Shown: piece after piece, positions 12,642 through 24,600 of the stretch
How positions within the stretch are numbered: position 1 is the stretch's first letter
How the letters are laid out: every line of letters begins with the position of its first letter
DNA from: Lepturacanthus savala
Lineage: Eukaryota > Chordata > Actinopteri > Scombriformes > Trichiuridae
Direction of reading: 5' to 3'
Length of the DNA: 64,000 bases
Assembly (NCBI GenBank): GCA_030544235.1
Contig: CM060477.1
Location: forward strand, 6,468,934 to 6,532,933
Notes under the pieces: model-generated
The model's database searches: none
Told to the model about the DNA's origin: nothing
What the model saw: the letters and a program-made list of their open reading frames with translations, nothing else
Position numbers and translations under genes: made by a program

Positions 12642-12690
<49 letters not shown>

Positions 12691-13044
12691 AATTTTGTAA
12701 AGCTCTCATTATCAAAGTTGACCTCAGTGACAGACTGACAGGTCAGATATGTACTGTTCACAGCAATAAATGTGTTGAGGTGAAGTAGTGGATGCGGTAA
12801 CTCCCTGATGAACAGCTTCAGACAGCTAGCAGCATCGTGCTGTTTCAACTGTTGCCATGGAAACATCCCATAATAGAAATAGGACTCTCACTCCTGACGC
12901 AGTGACTGGATTTGGGACCAAAAACGGATACAAACAGACAAGAATCTACTTATAGAACAAGTCAGACGACTCAATGACACAGCGTTGAATGTTTGTGAGA
13001 TTAAACTGTTACTGAATGACTATTTCTCACCTTTACTCTAGTAG
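12070..13044 (-). pseudogene. Broken partial copy of arhgap18 (exons 11 to 15)
   Basis: This stretch is colinear with and clearly similar to 16965-18283 of the intact arhgap18, in the same orientation. It holds remnants of exon 15 (about 12085-12110), exon 14 (about 12280-12450; the frame still shows VVMAPSIFTFKGF), exon 13 (about 12555-12625), exon 12 (about 12770-12910; QLKQHDAASCLKLFIRELPH) and the last 14 bases of exon 11 (13031-13044). Exon 14 has lost 14 bases near its start and more bases further on, so the frame is broken. The catalytic-arginine part of exon 11 is absent. A (GC)n(AC)n tract replaces the shorter (CA)n found at the equivalent intron position in the parent. It cannot encode a RhoGAP domain. 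Confidence 0.9.
12629..12688. repeat. (GC)n(AC)n microsatellite
   Basis: About 22 bases of alternating GC run into about 38 bases of alternating AC. The tract sits beside the exon-13 remnant of the arhgap18 pseudogene. Alternating purine-pyrimidine DNA of this kind can form Z-DNA. The parent gene has only a (CA)12-like tract at 17463-17487. Confidence 0.95.
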
Positions 13045-13060
13045 CACAGAGCCAGGAACA
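13031..13060 (-). other. Fusion junction of the duplicated arhgap18 and sel1l segments
   Basis: Up to 13044 the sequence matches the arhgap18 exon-11 3' end plus its splice donor (parent 18268-18283). From 13045 it matches sel1l exon 20 (parent from about 1466: CACAGAGCCAGGAACAC). Both partners are therefore cut inside coding exons. At most one or two shared bases lie at the join. Read on the minus strand in the sel1l frame, the codons after the junction become TGC TAC TAG, a stop, because the arhgap18 frame is shifted. Confidence 0.85.
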
Positions 13061-14221
13061 CTGAGACCGGCTTCAGCAGCCATGTCATAGAAACGCTATG
13101 CATGTCCTGAAGAAAATTCAACACATCTGGCTGCATAACTTCAAAGTGAAGATTTTGTCAGCGTTAAGTCTGTTTGTTCTTATTTTGGGGAGCAGCTGAT
13201 CAGGCTTCTCTGGCTGCTGACAACAGTGTGCAGAGAGTTTTTAAATATAAGACAGAAGGTATTAAAGGAATTATGAGCTGCAGCTCTTATCCAGGGTAGC
13301 AAAGCACAAGGGTACATCTCATTCTCACTGAAGATCTTTGCGCACAAAACACGACATACAAAAAACAAACTGAGGAAGATAAGATAATACTTCCTGAAAA
13401 GCTTATGCATTATCATCATTCTTTAACAGGCTGCAACTGGAACTGGTGGGATTGACCCTGAGGTTTTTAAAGCCTGATCTTTCACTCTACTGGCATCTAG
13501 CACAACCAAAACTAAATCCAATCAGTATTGTCTGTTGTAAACACAAAGCTTTGGGCTACGTGATAAAATATTCATACACAGAAGGTTTGAACACACTGGT
13601 CTTGCAGCAATCCTGATAGTTGTAGTAAAGAACGGCCATGATCGGTATAGTTGAATCATCATCAACTACATATCCAAATGATTCTTATAAAGATTAAGGT
13701 GTTATATAAGAGATTCGGAAACAAAATCTAGAAGGTTCAAGGGCAATAAAGCAAAGAAACTTACTAATTTTTCTGTGTTTTCTTGGTTGTGGTGTTGAGG
13801 ATACAAAATACAGTTTGATACTGCTCCTCAGCCTCCATACATACTGTACATGGAAACTGTACTAAAAGTATATGTTTCTATAATTTTCAATATTATGGAT
13901 TAAAACACCCAAGTAGATAAAACACGTTAAAGCGATGTTGATTTTATTCTGCAGATTTTCATCTTTAAAGAAATTTGTTCAAATTCAATAATTCATTCTT
14001 GGAGTAAAATGATGTAACAGACAGAAAGAGGAGCCACAGGTGCAAGGAGCTTCTAATTTCTCACGGGGTTTCACCACTTACCCGATCTGGCGGCGATGCC
14101 CTGAAACAACAGATGCCTTTGCTCAGTGTCAGCAAAACTAAACTGAAAATAGGATAAAAAGGCCCAACAAAGCTTAGAAAATATGAAAAGGGAGTTCTCA
14201 AATGGAATTATTTCAAATGAG
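13045..14221 (-). pseudogene. Broken partial copy of sel1l
   Basis: The segment is colinear with sel1l in the same orientation but with large deletions. About 13045-13110 matches exon 20. About 13240-13345 matches exon 18 and its flank, with the frame still showing KIFSENEMYPCALL. About 13370-13500 matches intron 17. About 13700-13842 matches exon 5 and its flank (EEQYQTV retained). About 13850-13920 matches the end of the fibronectin II exon and intron 3. About 13990-14221 closely matches intron 3 at 6840-7068. Exons 19, 17-6, most of exon 4 and exons 3-1 are missing. The exon-18 donor is also lost. It is non-functional. Confidence 0.9.
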
Positions 14222-15632
14222 ACGTGGTAATTAATAACTGTGTTTATTTACAGGCGGTTTTAGTGGTCATTTCAGAGGCAGAAATAAAACAAACACATAA
14301 TCATTTGGAAAAAAAAAACATTCACAGTAAACACCATAATACAAGGCAGGGAGTGACGATAATTCTATGAACATTAACATAATTTTAGCCGTTAATGCTG
14401 CAGCTTTCTGTGTGCTGCAGATACGACCCTACACAGGCTTTGAAGAAAGCAAACAGAATCAGAAGAAAAGGCAAAGACATGTGCAAAAATAAAGATCAAA
14501 TCTGTTCCAGGATAAATGCAACTTCTGCTGAGAGAGTAAATTCACTGACGTCCAGACAGTGAAGACTACAGAGCCAGAAATCAAAATACAAAAGTGTTAA
14601 TGTCCAGATGCTTTTTGGAGCAAACTGTGTGAATGCATATAATTTAAAATCATTTACTGTATACAGTCAATTCATAGCTTCAGAATTAACACTTAAAAGA
14701 GTCCACCATATTTTTAAAACAATCAAGTCTTTGGTAAAAACTTGTAAGGCCATGGAGTTGATGTGTTATATGTGAGTTTGCATAAAGGTTAAAAATGTGA
14801 CATTTGTCCACTGGTGTGCAGCAATTGTTTTTAAGACAGATTCACACATTAACACACTCAAACATCCAGACTTTAAAATGATAAAATGTACAAAGATATT
14901 AATAATGTATCATAAAACAGTGATGACATTATCATAAAAACAGGAGTGGAGACATCTGTACCGGTTTTTGGTGGCTGATGCGTTCTGCCCCTTTGGGGGA
15001 AACATCTAACTCACAGTAGTACGTCATTGCCTCACATCTAAAGATCCTCCCATCCCATCTCTCCTTTCCTTTCATTTATTTTATATAAACGATTCATGAC
15101 ATACATTTTAGAGTTATTCGCCTCAAACTGCATTATTACTGCAGAGAGAAGGAAGTCATTAGTGGCATTAAATCACAGTGTACAAATGCAATACTTGTAG
15201 TATCACGGAATATTAGGAACCACAATGTTGAGGCTCGGGTTCTGTGGAAAAACTGGGAGAAATGCATTATTTATTTCTGACAGTTTCGACAGTGGTCTTA
15301 CAGGACGAGTTTTTGCTGAAACGAGTGGTTTCTTTTCAACCTGCACAACAGGTTAGTGGTACGTACGTCCCGAAATTCCATTAAGTAGCATGAGAAAGGG
15401 TGAAAAATGTCTGTAATTGCGAAGCTGAGGCCGTTTTTTTGCACATACCCTGTAATTTTCCTGTTTGTTTAAAAAAAATAAAACCAGTACTACCACACAC
15501 AGGTCAATGTCTGTTAAAAGATCTGTCCAAAACCGGTAAAAAAACCCAGAGGAGACCAGGTGACTTCTCCTCTCAGGAGGACAGGTGAGAATGTGGAGCA
15601 GCCCGGCGTCCAGCGGATCAGTGGGAATGAGT
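14222..15632 (-). other. arhgap18: arhgap18 3' UTR and downstream
   Basis: No coding exon is seen between the pseudogene edge and the arhgap18 stop. A minus-strand AATAAA at 14243-14248 lies only about 20 bases before the edge of the sel1l-like segment. Other AATAAA hexamers occur nearer the stop, for example around 15075 and 15270, so shorter 3' UTRs are possible. Confidence 0.45.
14243..14248 (-). promoter_or_regulatory. arhgap18: Candidate distal poly(A) signal of arhgap18
   Basis: This is a canonical minus-strand AATAAA about 1.4 kb past the stop codon. It is the last such hexamer before the sequence becomes the sel1l pseudogene. Confidence 0.35.
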
Positions 15633-18600
15633 TCATCTCTGTACAACTTTAATGACCCATTCTGCTGTCGGGTTCAGCTGGATCAGGTCTTTCATATACG
15701 TTTCCCCATCTAGACATCTCTCCTCTGGGGAAAGGTGCAAAGGAGGAGGGAGAGGAAGAGGGGAGGAAGTGAGAAAGAAAAAAACATGATCTTACTAAAA
15801 ATATGACAAATCAATGAAGCCTTTTTTGTGGAAATCCATATCATATCATACATGTTCCAAGTAGAATATTTATGCATGGGTCTTTAACAACTTAAGCTCC
15901 AGACACATTTCTGTTTTCATGCCATAAAAATGTATCTACAACCACAAAGGTTATTGTACTTAAATCTTTTATCAAAAGAAATCTAAAAACATGAGAGGTG
16001 ACAATTTATGTTGTCGTGACAGAGCAAATATCACTAGAATATTATTTTAAAGATCAATTATTTGTCCATAAAATCATAGAAATCACAATGAGGTCCATTA
16101 CAGAATCTGAATATATTCTATAAGATGTTTAAAAAGGAGAAACAGCTCAAATCTAAATTAAATATCAAAATAGTACTGATATTATTTTTATAATATAATA
16201 TAACTATTTTCTTATTGTATTAATGATGGATATTGATGATGTGTTGTAGGTGAGGTTTTCTCATGTGATTTATGAATAAAACTCAATGCTGCCCCCTTAT
16301 CAGGGGATTCTGGATTTTAACAGGTTAACCATTGCAATTAATCAGTTTTTAACGAGAGCAGGACTTACTGATGTTTCCACCGATCTCATAGAGACACAAA
16401 TCTTCTTGTTTCACCGTCACTGAACTAAAAGGACAAAGAGAGAATGGAAAGAGGGAAAGAAAGACAGAGATAAGGAGTTATTTCATAAAGCCATGACAAG
16501 CGTGTAGAATGCTGTGTGCACTGTATGAACACATTACCTGTCTTGGCTAATGAAGCGTGTCAATACTTCAGCAGCCTGTAACTCTGCAGTAAGCTGAACG
16601 GCCATAGACACTTTACTGAACTGTGGTGCCTGAACACGTATAATCCCCTGTGAACTCTCCTGTTGTTATGAACACAGACAGAGAAACATACAGTCAGAAT
16701 AGACACTGAGGTCATTGCATTTCCCCAGTGAAACCACATCAAGTCTCTTACAGAGAAATCACTCCACAGGCTGTTCAACCCCCGAAAGATTAACAGCGGG
16801 TTATATAAAGCGAGTCACTGCATAGTTATTGCATTCATGGAATCAAAAACTCCTACCTCAGGAACAGCTTTGTCAGACGGTTTGTCAGTGGTAATCTTTT
16901 TCAGCAGCTTCCTTACAGCTCTCTCTTTATTCTGTTTCCGGTGACTCTCCATGTTCTGATGTCTGACCTGGGTCAGAATGAACTTGGGGATCTAGATGAG
17001 ACAGAAACGTACGGAATGGGGATTTAACACAACTTTCTGTGGAAAATGCATAATCTGCAGAGCTCTTTTGGATCCTTACTGTCCATAGGAGTTTCTGGTA
17101 TCTAATCAGCAGCCGCACGATGTTGGCAGTGCCCGTTGCCATGGAGAACTCCTGCTGCTCCGTGACCTTGGAGCGGAAGCCCTTAAACATGAAGATGTTG
17201 GGCGCCATGACGACAGAGACGTTGTTGAGGGTCATTTTATTCTTGGCCTGGTGGTCAATCACACGCTGGAAAAATTCCACTAACGCCTGGGAAAAGAAGC
17301 AGGAAATACATTTAAAATATAAAAAGGAGGCAATGTTTTATAGTCACAGCTTTAAAAAAAAGTGTGTGTGGCTCTACCTTCAAAGTATCCCGATTGGCCT
17401 CAGGCAACAAAAGGACCAGCAGGTTCAAAGCCTGCAGCTGTTGCTTCTTTGTGGGGAGCTCTGCACACACACACACACACACACAATACATTTTTGCATT
17501 CTGTGCCTGTAAAGCTCTCGTTATCAAAGTTCACCTCATTAAAAAAGCAATTTGACAAGTTTTGTACATACTGTTGACAGCAATAAATGTGTTGAGGTGT
17601 TCCACAGTCAGTAGTGGATGCGGTAACTCCCTGATGAACAGCTTCAGGAGGCTAGCAGCATCGTGCTGTTTCAACTGTTGCCATGGAAACATCCCGTCAT
17701 AAAACGAGGACTCTAGCTCCTGACACAGTGACTGGATTTGGGACCAAAAAGGGATACAAACAGACAAGAATCCACTTATAGAACAAGTGAGGCGAGGCAA
17801 AGCAAGATACATTTATTTGGTAAACATATTTAAACAACAAGGTAATTCAAAGTGCTTGACATAAAACATTAAAAGCATTAAGATGCTATTTAAAAACAGT
17901 TGTTTAAGGGGGAAAAAATCAATAATTTCAAATCATTGATTTTCCATATCAATGTCAAGTCTATTTATATATCACATTTAAAAAGCTGGTGGCTTACCAA
18001 AGTGCTTTACATAACAATAAAAGCAATAGCAAAACAGCATAAACAATAAAAGCATGTAACATAAAAACACAATTAAAAGGAAGTATTTAAAATAAAATAA
18101 AAAAAATAAAAACCCAATAAAAGTGACTATACTCTACCAAAAGCTAATGTGAATGAGTGTGATTTTAGTTGTGCTTTAAAAGTGGAGAGAGACTTTTCGC
18201 AGTGCAGATACAGAGGAGTGATGGATGAGATGAAGTTTTTTAATTAAATTGTGAAATTAAATTTCTCACCTTAACTCTAGTAGCCGCTCCGGGGATTCGA
18301 AGGAGTCCCTCCGTGTCTAATCCATCCTCCTCGATATGACGCATGAGCTTTGGAAAAAAAAAAAAAAAAAAAAGGGAGATAGAGTTAAGGTGTAATCTAC
18401 AAAGTTATACCGGCGGTTCTAATGATTACAGGGTGTGACAGTCAATGTGAATAAGAGGTGAGCTCACTCTCTGTAAGATGAATGGCACTTTGGTCCCAGG
18501 AGCCCTCCTCTGGTCCTGATCCAGTAGAGTGGTGAGGGGAACACCGAACAGACCACTTTCTACACACATAATTAGAGTTCAGAAACTAAACACTCATTTA

Positions 18601-21600
18601 TTCATTGTTTGCTTCTGTTCTATTTGTGTGCATGTGAAGGCGAAAGTATATTTAACTTGAGGTTGTTTTTTTTGTTCCTATCACGACTCTCTGTGTATTG
18701 TATGTTGTATTTACCTTTGGTCTTAACTTTGACAGCTTTGTGCGCCTTAAGGTCGATCCCAGCCGTGTCAAACAGAGCCGTCATCTCCACCAGCACAAGT
18801 CTACGCACCTGATACGGCAGGAAAAACAGAGGAAAACTGATTTTTTCCTGTGTTTGACGTCAAATAAAAGGCGACTGCGTCACGAAACAACAACATCGAT
18901 ATGTTCGGATTACAGCATCCCGTCACATCTTTTTACCTTTTTCATATCAAGAGGAGACAGATCTCCTATTCTGGTCTGACCGGTTTTATCTCGGAGCAAC
19001 TTAAAGTTCTGGAGTGGAAAAGCAAAGAGAGAGGGAGGTGATCAGTTACTGTGGGAGAAAACACTCAAAGTAAATACTGCACCGAATTAATCTTCGGTCT
19101 GTATTTACTTTTACATTTGCATGTAACGCAGAACACCAGCTTCAACCAGCAGATGTCACTATACACCTGCAGACTAACTGCTCATATATGGATAGCTGCA
19201 TCTCTCTCACACATCATAATGGCACATTAGTCATCATACAAGGTCTGTGAATAATACAAATAACTTTATTTATTGAGGACAAAATAAAAAACAGGTTACA
19301 AGATGTTTTATTGGTGATGCAAGTAAGTAAAATCAAGAATGAATGATAAAAACATAGAAATATTATAAAACACATAAAATCATCATAATTATATTATTAT
19401 TGTATTAAATAAATACACTACTGAGCAAACTGGTATAAAGTGAGACAAAGATCTAATTCCTGCTAATATCAATATTTTTTTCACGATTAATTTAATTATA
19501 TTACATTCAGATGCAACAAAGGGAAACATTTTGTCACCATGGATACCTGAAGCTATTTAAGCCCACTATAGCTGCCGAAGTCTATGACTGTCATTTTGTA
19601 AAACAAATCTAAATTTTACGCATACAGTTTTTAATGAAATGATAGTAGACTACTAGTGATTTTACTTAAATTGCTATCATTTTCAACCCTGACAGAGATA
19701 TATTTAACCGTTCAAGTCTCTAGAATAACTCCTCAAAAATTATTTTTCACACGGCATAGTTTTTTTTGTTCATGGGCATATTTATCCAAGATACAACTAT
19801 AGTTTCGAGTCAATAAAATGCTATTTTGTTCAAAGCCGAGTAGAAAATGAGAAATAAAATTAGATACTTAGCATAACTGCTAGTGACTCAACTGATATGA
19901 TTTTAGGCATAAACGCTTTGAAAATAAATTAGGCTTAAATTGGTTAAAAAATGCAAAGTGGACCATAAATCAGGTCACAGAGTTCTTCTGTTTATTTATT
20001 AATTGCACAGACAAGGAAACGGGAAACGGTACAGCACAGGTGAGGAAGTGTGTACAGGTGTGTGACTCACCGGCAGCTTGTCGTCAGGTGAGTTTGTGCT
20101 CACAGTGACCTTTAACCTCTGGTGGTTGTCCCTGTAACTGAGCGCCTGCTCTGAAAACGCCACCTCTACGTTCATCACAGTCTCCGTTTCTGTCAGGAGA
20201 GACGAGCAGAGACAGAAAATAAAGCTGCGACTGCACAATTCATTTAGTACAATTAGAATTACTGATGTGAATGGGATTTTTCATGATATTCTTGATTGTA
20301 TGACCAGCACCTGTATTTTTTACTGCACTGTAAATCTGTTTTTTTAATATTTAAATTTTAATTTAAATTGTATCTTGAATCTTTTAACGTTTTACGTGAA
20401 GCACTTTGAAATATCTTGATGTTGAATAGTCAATTACAAATGTGTTTATATAGGTGAAGTGCTGCTTTATATACACCGAGACAGATAATAAGTGTTTGAC
20501 TTTGGTTTTAATCCCACAGTGTTTTAGTCACTTCAGCCGAAAGAGGAAGAGAGAGAGGCCTGCTAAAATGTTTGCGTTTTTCTTTTTTTTTAACAGTGAT
20601 TTACTACATACACAAATTTATAATTCATCTGTGTTTATCAATCACTCTAATTCTGTGGAGAGAAATAACTTTTTTAACATTTAATTGTCTTCTATCATAT
20701 ATATTTACACCTTGTGTGCGTTTTAATCTGTTCTATTTCTGAAATGTGTTGAGGAGTCAGTAACTGGTCACTAGGCAGAACAATTTGTCATTTTCCATGC
20801 TGACGTGTGCTGTACGCCTGTAGAAGTTTATAGCACATACCAGCTGAGGTGACATCTTTTTGTCCATTCTCACTTCCCTCTTTGAGTTTACAAGGCTCCT
20901 CATCCTGCAGCGAAACGCAGACATGTAAGTGGACGGCACAGTGTAATATTCAACCACTCGCATATTTCACACACATCTCCCCCTCCTGTCATGTATTTTT
21001 ATATGTTACATATTATCTTGTCTGTTAATTAATAGACAAACCGTATGTCTAAGTTATGAAGAACAAGAGAGTGAACGGTTCAAATGAACAAGAACAGAAT
21101 CAAGTTAAAGAACAGGAAACCCCCAGTTTTAAATTATTTCACAATAGTGGAATGAGATTTAATGGTGTTCTTACACAGAAAAGGCTTGGTAACTGGTTAA
21201 TGATTACCACCTGACGACAGCAAAGTTGTAACCACTTCCTTTGCGGTTAACAGAAGGGTAATACCTACTTTATTATTTGTTTTCAATGTAATATCAATAA
21301 TCTATTTATTTTTCATGTCATTTATTCATCAATCTTTCATGTCCCTCATAATCACTACGTGTTCTTGGATATTACAGCAACTAAATGGAATGGAATGTGA
21401 ATGAATGGTCAGTAGTGACTGTGTTGATGTGACATCATAACTGAAGCCCTGATGGCACGTTTTAAAGGCACAGTGTCCATTTCTCTGCAGATTGAGCGTT
21501 TTGTAACATGGGGAAGTGTTTATATAACACCTAGACCCCTTCTTATAATTAAAAAGATATTAAAATCTCACTTTCTGCCATAAGGGACCTTCAATTTTGT

Positions 21601-24600
21601 ATTTATCCATTTTCTTTTTACCCCAAATGAAAGGAAACAGGTGGAAACGCAATTTCTCTGATATTTCACACGTTTTATTTCAGATGAAGTGTGTTCGTGT
21701 GCACATCTTACCTTTTCAGGAGGTCTGAATATATCTCTAACATCGGGAACGTGTTGTCGGTTGCGTCGCCTCAACGTTTGATGCACCGTATTCACACGCC
21801 GTACTACAGCTGCTGTCTGAGTTTTTGTCAGAGTCGACAGAAACGCAGCGCTGTCCTCTTCCTGTTGAAATGATCAGTATAAGATATGAGTCAGAGGTGA
21901 TATGTGTCCACAGTCACAGTTTCTATTTTATTCTTACTGACTCAACAGATTCCATATCAAGGCATCTGTAAACAATGGGCTGATTCATCGTTCTGAACTG
22001 CAAATATGAAATTGATAAACTGTGACTCAACCTGGTTTCGGTTTAAACTCTTTATTTAATAATGGATAGATGATTGACACCTGATCCTGGTCCGCTGCCA
22101 ACGAATCGTCATACAGACGTGCTAGCCCCGCCTCTGCAAGCCACGCCTCCTCCTGCTCTCCTTCTGAAAGAAGAAAAAATAAAATAAAAAATATATATTT
22201 AAAAAAATTAAAAAGTGGTACATAACCAGGCCTATTTTCAGTTTACCTGCTATAAATGACCATAATAATACTTCAACCTGGTATCAACAGAAATCTACAG
22301 CATGTGAGGTGAATACAGAAGTGTCAGAATCCATTTATGTTGCTGTGACAGAGCAAATCTAAAATTGTGCTTTACTACACACAAAAATACTAAGTTCAAA
22401 CAAGACTGACCTAAATCAAAAAAATAACTTGAAATAAGCTCATTTATCTGCAATGCAAAGTTCAATGATTTAAAAAATAATACTTTAAAGATCAATTATT
22501 TTAGGTTTTCTCATGCAATATATATCAATAAGACTTAATGCTTCTCCCATATCAGGATTTTAGGGTGATTTTAACAGGTTATAAGTGGAAAATTAGGGAA
22601 GGCTACAAGACATTGAGACAATTCAAACAGGTGGAGGAAATTAGTGACCACATATAGAGCTGGTCATGTAAAATTTCAGGAAGTGTGTTTGCTCTAGAGA
22701 ACAATAGTCATTATAAATAAGCTAAATAAGACTCACTGAAATACACACTAGTGCCCTACATGCCTCAGGTGCAAAAGCCAAGTCTGTACAAGTCTGAGTT
22801 AGAGAGAATTCTTTCTCAACAGCAAACAAGTCCATATTATCAGATCTTTCTGCTATAATAATATTGTTAAATTTCCGTGTCTGGAATGACACAAATGCCT
22901 ACGATCAATCCTGCTGCTGCATTATCTTTTACCTAGTGGAATGTTCGACACCCCAAATGTGGGCAGTCTGTGCACACCAGCAGTTGTAAGAAAAGAGACG
23001 ATTTATCTCCTTTTCGGGTCTCTCTGTCCATGTGCACAATGTATCCTACCCTCAGGAATTTTCTGCTGCTCCTCCTCTGGCACGTCCCCTTCTCCTCCAC
23101 CTTCTCCCCTCCCCGCTCCTCCTCCCGTGCTGGTGATGTTCTCCACCTCCTTCCAGTAGTCGTCCATCTCCAGCTCATCCAGAGAGTCCTGCAAGAGGCA
23201 CAGAAATCTGCATAAATTCAAGAGTGGGATTGGATCATTCATGATCGCAAGTTCCCATTCCTGTTTCATATCCTCTTACTGTTCCTCTACAGCAGTCTTT
23301 GTGGATTAATAGTGAAAAAAACACTCCTGTGTGTCAGATATGATGCACAGAACACTCACTGGCAATGTGAAGGAATCTCAGAAGTGTCCACAGCTGACTG
23401 AACACACTGAACACACTTAACACACACACATACTTTACATAAATCACATAGAATGTAAACAAACCCTAGAGAAGTCCTCTCTGCTTTTCCAAATAAGGTG
23501 TTTTCAATTGTTTGGTTTTTACAGAGACTCCGTGCTCTGCAGAAAAATCATCCTCCCAGAGAGCTAACAATCTGTCTGCCAAACAAACCACCTGTAAAAT
23601 TTTTAGCATTTACAAGTCAGACATTTATAGCAGATGCCGTTCTTCAGCCAGTACAAGAGCAGAAAAGGTCGTTGCCTGTGAATCTCACAGAGGCAAAAAA
23701 CACAAGATGACGGGGACGTGACCGCTATAAACCTGGATTAAAAGCAGCATTGCTATGTAAAAGCCTATAGGAGTTTGATAATAGAACTGTTTTAAGTGAA
23801 GTTTGAAGAAAAGACGCATTCTTTACTGAATGTTGAAATTCTGCAAGGAAAGGATTGAAAAGAAAGAAACTTTCCTTATGTAGAATTTATTTGAATTGAG
23901 CTGACTATTTTTCTTGTATTAATCAGAAAAGCGAGACAAAGGAAATATCATTTTAAATGACTAGTGCAGTACCTGTAGGAAGTATGTATTTCTGTAGAAA
24001 AGGGGAAGCTTAAGTAGATTTTTCATATTTGGCCAAATGAGGGTGTGTTAGATTGTTACATAGTCTTAATAGAAAATTGTACATTGGGTAAGACATGGAC
24101 ATACACTAAAAAAGGAGAGACATGCAAATAAGGTTATTTTAAGAACAAGGCTACAATTTATGTTGAAAGTTCAGATGTCAACCTACATATTCGTTTTAAA
24201 ATTGTGTTGATAGGCCAAGTAAAAATCTGGACTTATGATAAATGTCTTACTAATTTTTCCTGTATAGTGTAACAACCTTGGCATGTTACTGTTATATGTG
24301 TTTCTATATAAAGACGATTAGGCTCGGATTCTGTTCTGCTTGGTTATAGTGCTGGGATTTCCTGAGGGTCTGTGAACGCATCTTGGAGAAAGACAGTTAC
24401 GGCCCAAAGTAGCCTCTGTTAGTGTGAGGAATAAAGTAGCAGCTAAACCGGCTAACACCTTAGCGTGTGGTTATTTTGAGACATTACAATACTTTTGTTG
24501 CATTGGCTGTACAATCACTGCAGGAAGAAACAGGACAATGCAGCTTTGAACTGTAACAAAAGCGCTGGGAAGCTGTAACAAAAGTGCTGCTGCAGGGTAG

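Noticed and set aside
12249..12866. A second functional RhoGAP gene
   Set aside because: The exons are truncated and frameshifted, the arginine-finger exon is missing, and the block runs directly into sel1l-like sequence.
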